Source of the DNA: Pedobacter sp. PAMC26386
GTDB taxonomy: Bacteria; Bacteroidota; Bacteroidia; Sphingobacteriales; Sphingobacteriaceae
Assembly (NCBI GenBank): GCA_014302835.1
Contig: CP060294.1
Location: 3,807,067-3,871,066, forward strand
Reading direction: 5' to 3'
Length of the DNA: 64,000 nt
The notes beneath the pieces were generated by a model. The model was not told where the DNA came from, searched no databases, and was given only the letters and a program-made list of their open reading frames with translations. Below, in pieces: positions 35,257-44,144 of this stretch; the stretch's first letter is position 1; every line of letters begins with the position of its first letter. The position numbers and the translations under genes were made by a program.

Positions 35257-35422
35257 AGGGACAAATTATTCTGGGGATTGCCACCCTTACTTGTATTGAA
35301 TATAATTCTCAAAATTCATAATTCATCAAAAATGAGGCAAAATGGCTACGAGCTATCAGAGCACAGTGTCCTTGAATAGCTTGTAACCATTAATTATGAT
35401 ACTGCTAATAAATTAAGTCATT

Positions 35423-36415
35423 TTATTTTTTCTTTGCAGGGTTGAGTATTTGTATGGCGTTCTTTGTAAAACTATAAGAAGGATTACTATAAGTTCCGTC
35501 GGCGTCTAAGCCATAGCTGAATATACCACCTTTTGCCCCTTCTTTAGGGTTCCAGCGTGCATATTGATAAAAAAGAGGAACGGATCCTTTTCTGGCCGAA
35601 CCATCTTCAAAGCTTGCACCAAGTATATATTTGGATGGCGGTATACTCCCTGCATAACCTTCTGTGTAGAGCTGGTCCAATTGCCCACCAAAATAACGTT
35701 GCATAAATACATAATCTAAAAAACCTTCGATAGATTTAAGAAAAGGAGCAGGTAGATTTGCATAATTGAGATCGAGGATAAATAGTTTCCCTGTTCCGGA
35801 TTTAGGTCCAAAATATTTAGATAAAGCTTCGATTTTGCTGTATGTTCTATCCAGATCTTGCTGATTTCCTCTAAAGTACCCACCAAAAAGGCCAGTCGCA
35901 GTAGTGCCCCCACCACTTTCCATATCAAGATCAATGCCATCATAATCATATTTATTGTTTTCGGCAATGAAGCCCCCGACCCATGTTTTCAGTTCCTCTG
36001 CAGTCATAGCAGGAACCCTCTCACTGGGAATACCAGAGGTAACAACCACTTTGGTTCCACGCTCGTGTAAATATGGGATATATTTATCCTTCAAAACTGT
36101 CCAGTATTTGTGATCAGGGGCGGTATAATCCGCAAAGACATTCACTATGTCTACACTATCCGGGATTTGTAACATAGTTCTCTGCCCACTGTTATTTTCC
36201 ACCAGAGAGTCACCCCATGTTCTGTAATAGCCAGCCATGATTTGATGCGGGCTTTTTTTATAAGCTATTAAGGCCTCAAATTTTTTACTTTTTCCACCAC
36301 CACCACCACCTAAGCCTTCGAGTTTTTTACAGGATGTCTGTAGCAGTGCAAAACAGCCAGCAATAATTGCAATTGTTAATACCCTTAGCTTCGTTTTCTT
36401 TTCAAAATTTTCCAT
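35423..36415 (-). CDS. GH18 family (endo-beta-N-acetylglucosaminidase-like) lipoprotein
   Basis: 330 aa from ATG 36415. A frame extension to 36460 is not favoured, as it lacks a signal peptide start. The lipobox is ALLQTSC (Cys about 29), followed by a Gly-rich linker. The TIM-barrel carries the GH18 catalytic motif DGxDxDxE in YDYDGIDLDMES (about residue 165). It likely cleaves GlcNAc-GlcNAc linkages of glycans or chitin-like substrates at the cell surface. Unusually, it is not beside a SusC/SusD pair. Two diverged copies of the purH upstream region bracket it. Confidence 0.87.
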   Translation of the reverse strand: MENFEKKTKLRVLTIAIIAGCFALLQTSCKKLEGLGGGGGGKSKKFEALIAYKKSPHQIMAGYYRTWGDSLVENNSGQRTMLQIPDSVDIVNVFADYTAPDHKYWTVLKDKYIPYLHERGTKVVVTSGIPSERVPAMTAEELKTWVGGFIAENNKYDYDGIDLDMESGGGTTATGLFGGYFRGNQQDLDRTYSKIEALSKYFGPKSGTGKLFILDLNYANLPAPFLKSIEGFLDYVFMQRYFGGQLDQLYTEGYAGSIPPSKYILGASFEDGSARKGSVPLFYQYARWNPKEGAKGGIFSYGLDADGTYSNPSYSFTKNAIQILNPAKKK

Positions 36416-36680
36416 GTTTAGATTTTCATAAAGTTCACTTATTACAGATATAACGACCAACTACCTCACAAGTAGTAGTTTACAAACACACAATACCTAT
36501 TTTATTTTTAGCCCCTTACTTGTAGACATCAATTTAGCGGAAGTTCCTTCTTTATTATTTTGATTATAAAGACCTATTGGTTCCTGAAAATAACTAATGG
36601 TAACCAAAGAGCTAAAGTTTACTTTCAGCCTTTCTATTATTAAAGGCCACCAAATGATATTATATGATAAATACGGTATT

Positions 36681-36816
36681 AGCTGGACGAAATACCCGTT
36701 TTTGCGTCAGAAATTTTGTTTGGAAAAAAAATGGAATGATGAGTTTCTATAGGTTATTATCAGAAACATCAAACCCGGTTTACAATACTATAAATAACCA
36801 TTTGACATTAAAAGAA
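36681..36816. repeat. Second copy of the diverged direct repeat, directly upstream of purH
   Basis: Partner of 35114-35256, about 1.57 kb away and in the same orientation. This copy ends inside the purH promoter. The two copies bracket the GH18 gene. The remaining part of 36416-36851 shows no gene. Confidence 0.65.
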
Positions 36817-36831
36817 AAATAGGTACTTTTG
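36802..36831 (+). promoter_or_regulatory. Bacteroidota-type promoter of purH
   Basis: TTG at 36802-36804 and the -7 element TACTTTTG at 36824-36831 are separated by exactly 19 nt, with purH starting 20 nt further on. Confidence 0.82.
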
Positions 36832-36851
36832 CGGCTCAAAAATCACACCCA

Positions 36852-38378
36852 ATGAGTCAACAAATAAAGATCAAAAACGCTTTAATCTCAGTATATTACA
36901 AAGACGGTCTAGAACCACTTGTTCGTTTGCTTGCAAAGCAAGGTGTTCAGTTGTTTTCTACAGGTGGAACAGAACAGTTTATTAAAGACTTGGATTTACC
37001 TGTTACAGCTGTTGAAGATCTGACTGGATATCCCTCTATTTTAGGCGGAAGGGTTAAAACGTTGCATCCAAAAGTATTCGGTGGCATTTTAAACCGCAGA
37101 AATCTGAAGGAAGATAAGGCACAGATTGAAGAATATGAAATTCCTGAAATCGACCTGGTTATCGTTGATTTATATCCGTTTGAAGAAACACTTAAAGCTG
37201 GTGGTTCTGAAGAGGAAATCATTGAAAAGATTGACATTGGTGGTATTTCTCTAATCAGAGCCGCTGCAAAAAACTTCAATGATGTTGTGATCCTGGCTTC
37301 AAAAGATGATTATGCTACTTTACAAAAACAATTAGAAGAACAAAACGGAGAAACTTCTTTAGCACAGCGTAAAGCTTATGCTAAAAATGCATTCCATACT
37401 TCTTCTCATTATGATACAGCGATTTTCAATTACTTCAATACAGAAGAGCCGCTTACTTTATTCAAACAAAGCATTAACACTGCAAAAACTTTGCGTTACG
37501 GAGAAAACCCACATCAACAAGGTGTTTTTTACGGAGATCTGGATGAAATGTTCACTAAATTAAACGGGAAAGAACTTTCATACAATAATTTGGTTGATGT
37601 GGATGCAGCAGTAAGTTTAATCGATGAATTTATCGAACCTACTTTCGCTATCTTAAAACACACCAATGCTTGCGGTATTGCTTCGAGAGATACAATCGGA
37701 CAGGCATGGGATGACGCATTGGCTTGCGATCCTATATCTGCTTTTGGCGGTGTATTGATTGCTAACCGTGAAATTGATCTGGCTACAGCTACCGAAATCA
37801 ACAAGTTATTTTTCGAAGTTTTAATTGCACCCTCTTATCAGCCGCAAGCAGTTGAACTGTTTAAAGCGAAAAAGAATAGAGTAATTCTTCAGCGTAATCA
37901 TCTTGAATTAGGTAAAAAACAATTTAAAACTTTATTGAACGGTGTAATTGAGCAGGATAAAGATTTAATCATTGAAGGAGCTGATCAAATGGTCACTGTT
38001 ACGGAGAAATCTCCTTCAGCCGCAGATTTAAAAGATCTTTTCTTCGCAAATAAAATTGTAAAACATACTAAATCGAACACAATTGTGTTTGTAAAGAACA
38101 ATACTTTACTGGCGAGTGGTGTTGGGCAGACTTCAAGAGTCGATGCTTTGAAACAAGCAATCGTGAAAGCGGATGCTTTCAACTTTAGTTTAATTGGATC
38201 GGTAATGGCTTCAGATGCTTTTTTCCCTTTCCCTGATTGTGTTGAAATTGCTGCTAAAGCAGGTGTTACGGCGGTTCTTCAACCTGGCGGCTCCATTAAA
38301 GATGCTGATTCCATTAACATGGCAAACGAAAAAGGTATCGCAATGGTAACCACTGGCATCAGGCATTTTAAGCACTAA
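36852..38378 (+). CDS. purH: Bifunctional AICAR formyltransferase/IMP cyclohydrolase
   Basis: 508 aa. Last two steps of de novo purine synthesis. The N-terminal MGS-like IMP cyclohydrolase domain (1-190) begins KNALISVYYKDGLEPLVRLL and contains LGGRVKTLHPKVFGGIL. The C-terminal AICAR transformylase domain has TLRYGENPHQQG and the catalytic Lys-His in FAILKHTNACG. It has its own promoter and lies 85 nt upstream of mreB. Confidence 0.97.
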   Translation: MSQQIKIKNALISVYYKDGLEPLVRLLAKQGVQLFSTGGTEQFIKDLDLPVTAVEDLTGYPSILGGRVKTLHPKVFGGILNRRNLKEDKAQIEEYEIPEIDLVIVDLYPFEETLKAGGSEEEIIEKIDIGGISLIRAAAKNFNDVVILASKDDYATLQKQLEEQNGETSLAQRKAYAKNAFHTSSHYDTAIFNYFNTEEPLTLFKQSINTAKTLRYGENPHQQGVFYGDLDEMFTKLNGKELSYNNLVDVDAAVSLIDEFIEPTFAILKHTNACGIASRDTIGQAWDDALACDPISAFGGVLIANREIDLATATEINKLFFEVLIAPSYQPQAVELFKAKKNRVILQRNHLELGKKQFKTLLNGVIEQDKDLIIEGADQMVTVTEKSPSAADLKDLFFANKIVKHTKSNTIVFVKNNTLLASGVGQTSRVDALKQAIVKADAFNFSLIGSVMASDAFFPFPDCVEIAAKAGVTAVLQPGGSIKDADSINMANEKGIAMVTTGIRHFKH

Positions 38379-38463
38379 TTTTTTATCTGCGAATACAATA
38401 AAAAGACGTAGTTTTACATTAAATAGTATACAGAATTTTTAATACTTAACTTATCACCTATAA

Positions 38464-39486
38464 ATGGGTTTATTTAACTGGTTCACACAAGAGGTTGCCA
38501 TCGATCTAGGCACCGCCAACACCCTGATAATACACAATGATAAAGTGGTTGTTGATGAGCCTTCAATAGTTGCTTTTGACAGACAAACAAATAAAATTAT
38601 CGCAATAGGCCGTCAGGCGATGCAGATGGAGGGAAAAACCCATGATAACATCCGCACCGTAAGGCCACTGAAAGATGGTGTTATCGCCGACTTTAACGCT
38701 GCTGAGGCTATGATCAAAGGAATGATCCGTATGCTAAACGGTGGTAAAGGCTGGATGTTCCCTTCTTTAAGAATGGTCATATGTATTCCATCAGGAATTA
38801 CTGAAGTTGAAAAACGTGCCGTAAGAGATTCAGCAGAAATTGCCGGAGCTAAAGAAGTTTACCTGATTCACGAACCAATGGCAGCTGCTGTAGGTATCGG
38901 AATTGACGTAGAAGAACCGATGGGTAATATGATTATTGATATTGGCGGTGGTACTACTGAAATTGCTGTAATTGCACTTTCAGGTATCGTTTGTGATCAG
39001 TCTATCCGCGTTGCGGGAGATAACTTCGATTCAGATATCGTAAATTATATCCGTCGTCAGCATAATATCATGATTGGTGACCGTACAGCGGAGAAAATCA
39101 AGATTGAGGTTGGTGCTGCTTTACCTGAATTATCTGATCCACCTGCGGATTTCGCAGTTCAGGGAAGAGATTTAATGACAGGCGTACCTAAACAAATCAC
39201 GGTTTCTTATACTGAAATTGCGCACTGTTTAGATAAGTCTATCTCTAAAATTGAAGAAGCAATTCTGAAAGCATTAGAGATTACCCCTCCTGAACTTTCA
39301 GCTGATATTTACCAGACTGGTATATACCTGACAGGTGGTGGAGCTTTGTTACGCGGATTAGATAAACGTGTAGCAGCTAAGACTAAACTTCCCGTTCACG
39401 TAGCTGAAGATCCTCTGCGTGCGGTTGTTCGTGGTACTGGTATCGCACTGAAAAACATCGGTGGCTATAAGTTTTTAATGCAATAA
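38464..39486 (+). CDS. mreB: Rod shape-determining actin MreB
   Basis: 340 aa. Actin-like ATPase with phosphate 1 VAIDLGTANTLI, phosphate 2 IDIGGGTTEIAVI and adenosine motif TGGGALLRGLDK. It polymerises on the inner membrane to position cell-wall synthesis. First gene of mreB-mreC-mreD-mrdA-rodA. A strong hairpin follows at 39509-39545, which may make mreB more abundant than downstream genes. Confidence 0.98.
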   Translation: MGLFNWFTQEVAIDLGTANTLIIHNDKVVVDEPSIVAFDRQTNKIIAIGRQAMQMEGKTHDNIRTVRPLKDGVIADFNAAEAMIKGMIRMLNGGKGWMFPSLRMVICIPSGITEVEKRAVRDSAEIAGAKEVYLIHEPMAAAVGIGIDVEEPMGNMIIDIGGGTTEIAVIALSGIVCDQSIRVAGDNFDSDIVNYIRRQHNIMIGDRTAEKIKIEVGAALPELSDPPADFAVQGRDLMTGVPKQITVSYTEIAHCLDKSISKIEEAILKALEITPPELSADIYQTGIYLTGGGALLRGLDKRVAAKTKLPVHVAEDPLRAVVRGTGIALKNIGGYKFLMQ

Positions 39487-39508
39487 ATTAATCATTACAT
39501 ACAGCATA

Positions 39509-39545
39509 AAAATGTGAGCAGTTTTAAAGCTGCTCACATTTTATC
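39509..39545 (+). terminator. Hairpin terminator/attenuator between mreB and mreC
   Basis: A perfect 13-bp stem, aaaatgtgagcag (39509-39521) with ctgctcacatttt (39530-39542), ends in T residues. It lies 22 nt after the mreB stop codon and 45 nt before mreC. Confidence 0.78.
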
Positions 39546-39589
39546 ATTAAAAAAGATGAGGGCTGTATTTCAATACAGAAGGAAGAAAT

Positions 39590-40429
39590 ATGCGTAACCT
39601 TTGGATTTTCATTAACAGATACAACGCATTTTTCCTGTTTGTCATTTTTTTTACCATTGGTATCATCCTTACTGTTAAAAACAATGCTTACCAAAGGAGT
39701 GTGACTTTTAACTCTACAAATGAAGTTGTAGGGCATGCCTATGAAAAATTGAATGTATTTAAGCGGTACATGAATTTAGGCTCGGTCAATGATAGTCTTG
39801 CATTTGAAAATGCAAAACTGAATACTGCACTTTTAGCACTCAGAAACATTGACAGTGCTAAAAATACGGTAGTTAAAGATACTGCTACCCATGTGCAGTA
39901 CACTTATCTCGCTGCCAGGGTAATCAAAAATTCTATCACTTTAAGAAATAATATCATTACCATTAATAAAGGTGCTTTAGATGGCATTGAAAGTGGAATG
40001 GCTGTAATCTCAGCGGGCAGAGGTGTAGTTGGTATTATCCGTGACGTATCTCCTCACCTGGCTACGATAGAATCTTTGTTAAACAAAGACGCCAAGATCA
40101 GTGTCAGTATCAAATCAACAAAAGCATTAGGTTCACTGGTTTGGGGTGACCGCAATTCGGATTACAGAACAGCTTTTATCAAAGATGTTCCCAACCACTT
40201 CAAAGTAAAGTTAAAGGATACAGTAATCACCTCTGGTTTTGGATCATTCCCTCCTGGTATACAGGTAGGAACGATCAGTAACAGGGGAATCTCAACCGGG
40301 GATAATTTCCTGACCATTCAGATTAACCTTTTTAACGATTTCAGCACTTTACAATATGTGTATGTCATCAAAGATAAATTGGCAGAAGAACAAAAAGCTT
40401 TAGAATCAAAATTGCCGAATGAACAGTAA
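39590..40429 (+). CDS. mreC: Rod shape-determining protein MreC
   Basis: 279 aa. N-terminal membrane helix (residues 9-28), a short coiled coil (about 60-100) and the periplasmic beta-domain with ALDGIESGMAVISAGRGVVG and ITSGFGSFPPGIQVG. It organises the elongation complex around PBP2. A weak AAGGAAG precedes the ATG. The last 11 nt overlap mreD. Confidence 0.95.
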   Translation: MRNLWIFINRYNAFFLFVIFFTIGIILTVKNNAYQRSVTFNSTNEVVGHAYEKLNVFKRYMNLGSVNDSLAFENAKLNTALLALRNIDSAKNTVVKDTATHVQYTYLAARVIKNSITLRNNIITINKGALDGIESGMAVISAGRGVVGIIRDVSPHLATIESLLNKDAKISVSIKSTKALGSLVWGDRNSDYRTAFIKDVPNHFKVKLKDTVITSGFGSFPPGIQVGTISNRGISTGDNFLTIQINLFNDFSTLQYVYVIKDKLAEEQKALESKLPNEQ

Positions 40430-40934
40430 AATCATATTAGTCAACATATTAAGGTGGTTCATTCTGCTTTCCATACAAATTCTTTTGTTAAGGAACCTCA
40501 GCTTTTATGATCTGGCAACTCCCTTCACCTATATCTTATTTTTACTGCTGCTGCCATTTAGTACGCCTAATGTTATTTTATACCTGATCGCATTTGGCAC
40601 AGGGTTAACACTTGATGTTTTCTATGACACCCTGGGTGTACATACTGCAGCTTGTGTGGCATTGGTTTTTGTTAGGATTTTATTTATTTCTGTAACCGTA
40701 AGCCGTGACAATTTTGATGAACCCGAACCTACTTTGGGTAATATGGGGTTTAAATGGTTTGGGCTATATGCCCTGCTCTGTACCTTTGCGCACCATATCG
40801 TACTTTTCTTATTAGAAGCTTTTAAATTAACAGAACTCTCTTACACTTTGTTAAGATGCCTGCTTAGCGGTATCTTTACTTTATTCACTGTTATATTGAT
40901 AGAATTTATCTTCTATAATAGAAAAATGCGCTAA
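40419..40934 (+). CDS. mreD: Rod shape-determining protein MreD
   Basis: 171 aa with about five membrane helices and few long loops. It is recognised mainly by order between mreC and PBP2, and by FGTGLTLDVFYDTLGVHT, similar to the MreD core. It overlaps mreC by 11 nt, and its stop codon overlaps the start of mrdA (TAATG). Confidence 0.92.
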   Translation: MNSKIILVNILRWFILLSIQILLLRNLSFYDLATPFTYILFLLLLPFSTPNVILYLIAFGTGLTLDVFYDTLGVHTAACVALVFVRILFISVTVSRDNFDEPEPTLGNMGFKWFGLYALLCTFAHHIVLFLLEAFKLTELSYTLLRCLLSGIFTLFTVILIEFIFYNRKMR

Positions 40935-42874
40935 TGGAGAATCTATTCAACCGAAAATATATTATACAAGGTCTGTTCATAGTAGTTGCACTTATTTTAT
41001 TGGGGCAACTTTTTTATATACAAGTGGCCAGTGACCGTTATTTTTTATCAGCCAACAGTAACGTACTGCGTAAAAAATATACTTTTCCGGCACGTGGGGT
41101 AATTACAGATAGAAATAACAAAGTATTAGTACAGAATGAGCCTGTGTATGATCTGATGGTCACTCCCAGCCTGGTTAAGCCATTTGACACTCTTGCGCTA
41201 TGCAGGATTATAGGGATTGATATGGATGGCTTTCACAAGCGTTTTAACAAAGCTAGAAACCAGTCCAAATACCAGCGATCTGTATTTGAGAAACAGTTAT
41301 CAGTACAAACCTATGCGGCACTACAGGAAAGACTTTCCCGTTTTATCGGCTTTGAAACTCAGAACAGAACTGTAAGACATTATCCGGACAGTGTAGCCGG
41401 ACAGTTTTTCGGCTATGTAAAAGAGGTTTCAGATAAGGACATTGAAGAGAGTGAGGGCTATTACCGCCCGGGAGATTACATTGGAAAATCGGGTGTGGAA
41501 CGTCAGTATAATGATGTCCTGAGAGGTGAACGGGGTGTGGAGAATACGATTTACAATGCAAGGAATGTTCCCCAGGGAAGTTATCTGAATGGTAAATTTG
41601 ATACCCTGGCTATTTCAGGAGAAACCCTGGTTTCTTCACTGGATATTGATATTCAGAAATTAGGTGAACAACTGCTGAAAAATAAGGTAGGCAGTATTGT
41701 CGCGATTGAACCAAGTACCGGAGAGGTCCTTGCTTTTGTGAGCAGCCCTACTTATGATCCCAACCTCATGGTCGGGAGACAACAAGGGAACAACTATATG
41801 GATATTTTCCGTTCGCCAAACCGGCCATTCAATGTAAGGCCACTTTCAGGTTATTATTCTCCAGGCTCATCTTTTAAGCCGCTGGATGACTTAATCGCTT
41901 TGCAAGAAGGTGTAATTGATCCGAATACAACCTTTAACTGCCCTGGCGGATATTGGGCAGGAAATCACTTTGTAAGTTGTGAACACGTAGATGGAAATAT
42001 TTCACTGCGTAAAGGACTTGCAAGATCTTGTAATACTTACGCCTGCTATGTATTTCAGAAGCTGATGACGCAAAAGAAATTCAAGAATAAAATCGAAGCT
42101 TATGATTCCTGGTCTGCTAAGGTCAGAAAATTTGGCTTAGGCTCTAAACTTGATCTTGATATGCCTTTTGAACGTAAAGGGCGTTTATTTACTTCTGAAG
42201 AGTATACCAAAAGATTTGGAAAACACTGGGGATATACCACAGTAATCTCATTGGCGATTGGCCAGGGAGAGATGAGTGCTACTCCATTACAGATGGCCAA
42301 TATTATGGCGATTATTGCGAACAGGGGATATTATATCAAACCTCACCTCGTTAAAGGTATAGGGGAAAAGAAAGAAGTAAAAAAAGAATACCTGGTTAAA
42401 AATTCGGTAGATATTGATGCTGCACATTTTGAGCCTGTAATTGATGGAATGCAGGATGCTGTAAATGCACCTTATGGTACAGCCCGTGCTTCTGCTATTC
42501 CTAACATTATTCTTTGTGGTAAAACTGGAACGGTGCAAAATCCACATGGAAAAAATCACTCTGTATTTATCGGCTTTGCCCCTCGTGATAACCCCAAAAT
42601 TGCAATTGCCGTAATCGTAGAGAATGCTGGTTTTGGCGGAGTGTATGCTGCACCAATTGCAAGTTTTATTACGGAGAAATATTTAACAGGAAAAATTTCT
42701 GGTGCCAGACTGGCACAGTCGGAGGCTATGAAAAAAATTGTGGTTTTGCCCGATGTACCCAAACCCAAAATTAAGTGGGCTCCTAAAAGTGCAGATAGTG
42801 CGGCTAAACCTGTAACAACACTACCAGCTACACCAGAACATAAAATTGCAACTACTAAAACAACAATTAACTAA
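40934..42874 (+). CDS. mrdA: Penicillin-binding protein 2 (elongation transpeptidase)
   Basis: 646 aa. Class B PBP with an N-terminal membrane helix (about 10-30), dimerisation domain, and transpeptidase domain with SxxK in PGSSFKPLDD (about residue 313), SxN in RSCNTYAC and KTG in LCGKTGTVQ. It crosslinks peptidoglycan during elongation together with RodA. The C-terminus after about residue 600 is a Pro/Ala/Lys-rich tail (DVPKPKIKWAPKSADS), longer than in enterobacteria. Confidence 0.96.
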   Translation: MENLFNRKYIIQGLFIVVALILLGQLFYIQVASDRYFLSANSNVLRKKYTFPARGVITDRNNKVLVQNEPVYDLMVTPSLVKPFDTLALCRIIGIDMDGFHKRFNKARNQSKYQRSVFEKQLSVQTYAALQERLSRFIGFETQNRTVRHYPDSVAGQFFGYVKEVSDKDIEESEGYYRPGDYIGKSGVERQYNDVLRGERGVENTIYNARNVPQGSYLNGKFDTLAISGETLVSSLDIDIQKLGEQLLKNKVGSIVAIEPSTGEVLAFVSSPTYDPNLMVGRQQGNNYMDIFRSPNRPFNVRPLSGYYSPGSSFKPLDDLIALQEGVIDPNTTFNCPGGYWAGNHFVSCEHVDGNISLRKGLARSCNTYACYVFQKLMTQKKFKNKIEAYDSWSAKVRKFGLGSKLDLDMPFERKGRLFTSEEYTKRFGKHWGYTTVISLAIGQGEMSATPLQMANIMAIIANRGYYIKPHLVKGIGEKKEVKKEYLVKNSVDIDAAHFEPVIDGMQDAVNAPYGTARASAIPNIILCGKTGTVQNPHGKNHSVFIGFAPRDNPKIAIAVIVENAGFGGVYAAPIASFITEKYLTGKISGARLAQSEAMKKIVVLPDVPKPKIKWAPKSADSAAKPVTTLPATPEHKIATTKTTIN

Positions 42875-42878
42875 GCAA

Positions 42879-44144
42879 ATGAGTACCCAACAAGGCAGCC
42901 GCTTCTTTTTTAACGTAGATTGGATCACAATTTTGATTTACACGGCTTTGTGTACCATTGGTTTTGTAAATATTTATGCTTCCTTGTATAACCCGGATAC
43001 CTCCGCTGTATTTAATTTCAGCAGTAACTACGGTAAACAGCTAGTTTATATCATCACAGCACTCATACTTGGTTTCTCTATTCTACTCCTCGATGCCAAA
43101 TTTTTCAGTGTCTTTTCTCCTGTAGTTTATGGGATTACGATGCTCCTGCTCATGACGGTATTAGTTGTAGGCCGTAAAGTAGCAGGTAACCAGGCATGGA
43201 TTCCATTAGGAGCCTTCAGACTACAGCCTTCTGAGCTGGCTAAGTTCGGAACAGCCCTGCTCATGGCCAGATATGTTGGGAATTTCAATCCTAAATTCAC
43301 TGATATTAAATCGATTTTCTTTGCCGGGCTGATAGTCGCCTTCCCGCTGTTACTGATCATGCTGCAGCCGGATACCGGATCTGCACTGGTATTTCTTGCC
43401 TTCATGTTTCCTTTATACAGAGAAGGTTTGTCAGGCTATTTCCTGTTGATTTTCCTGGGAATGATTGTATTGTTTATTGCAGATTTCCTGATGCCCGCCT
43501 ATATCCTCATTCCGATCATCGCAGTTATCGGAGGATTCTTTATTTACCAAAACAGAAGGAAGCAGAAGATGATGTTTTCCATGATTCTGGCTACTGTCAT
43601 TGCTATTGCGTATTTATTTGTTGTCAAGCTTGCTTATGACAAAGTTCTAGAACCACATCAGCGTACCCGTATTGAGATTATGTTAGGACTTAAATCAGAT
43701 CCTAAAGGGGCAGGTTATAATGTAATCCAGTCTAAAATTGCAATTGGTGCAGGTCAGCTGACCGGAAGAGGATTCCTGGAGGGTACACAAACCAAATATG
43801 GTTACGTACCAGAGCAAAGTACTGACTTTATTTTTTCAACTATTGGTGAAGAATGGGGTTTTCTGGGTTGCTCAGTTGTTATTGGACTCTATGCGTTCTT
43901 GTTATTAAGGGTAATTAACCTCGCCGAACGACAGCGCTCCACATTCTCCAGGGTTTATGGGTACTGTGTGGCCAGCATTATCTTTTTCCACGTCTTTATC
44001 AATATAGGGATGACCATAGGTATCATCCCGGTAATCGGTATTCCACTGCCATTTATCAGCTACGGTGGTTCTTCTCTCTGGAGTTTTACGGTATTACTGT
44101 TTATCTTCCTGAAACTGGATTCAAATAGAATGGGTTTTATTTAA
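42879..44144 (+). CDS. rodA: Peptidoglycan glycosyltransferase RodA (SEDS)
   Basis: 421 aa from ATG 42879 (MSTQQGSRFFF). The longer frame needs a TTG inside mrdA. Multi-span SEDS protein with AWIPLGAFRLQPSELAKFG, GRGFLEGTQTKYGYVPEQST and IPLPFISYGGSSL, including the essential Asp in STDFIF. It polymerises glycan strands with PBP2. Its last 8 nt overlap the convergent gene at 44137. Confidence 0.96.
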   Translation: MSTQQGSRFFFNVDWITILIYTALCTIGFVNIYASLYNPDTSAVFNFSSNYGKQLVYIITALILGFSILLLDAKFFSVFSPVVYGITMLLLMTVLVVGRKVAGNQAWIPLGAFRLQPSELAKFGTALLMARYVGNFNPKFTDIKSIFFAGLIVAFPLLLIMLQPDTGSALVFLAFMFPLYREGLSGYFLLIFLGMIVLFIADFLMPAYILIPIIAVIGGFFIYQNRRKQKMMFSMILATVIAIAYLFVVKLAYDKVLEPHQRTRIEIMLGLKSDPKGAGYNVIQSKIAIGAGQLTGRGFLEGTQTKYGYVPEQSTDFIFSTIGEEWGFLGCSVVIGLYAFLLLRVINLAERQRSTFSRVYGYCVASIIFFHVFINIGMTIGIIPVIGIPLPFISYGGSSLWSFTVLLFIFLKLDSNRMGFI

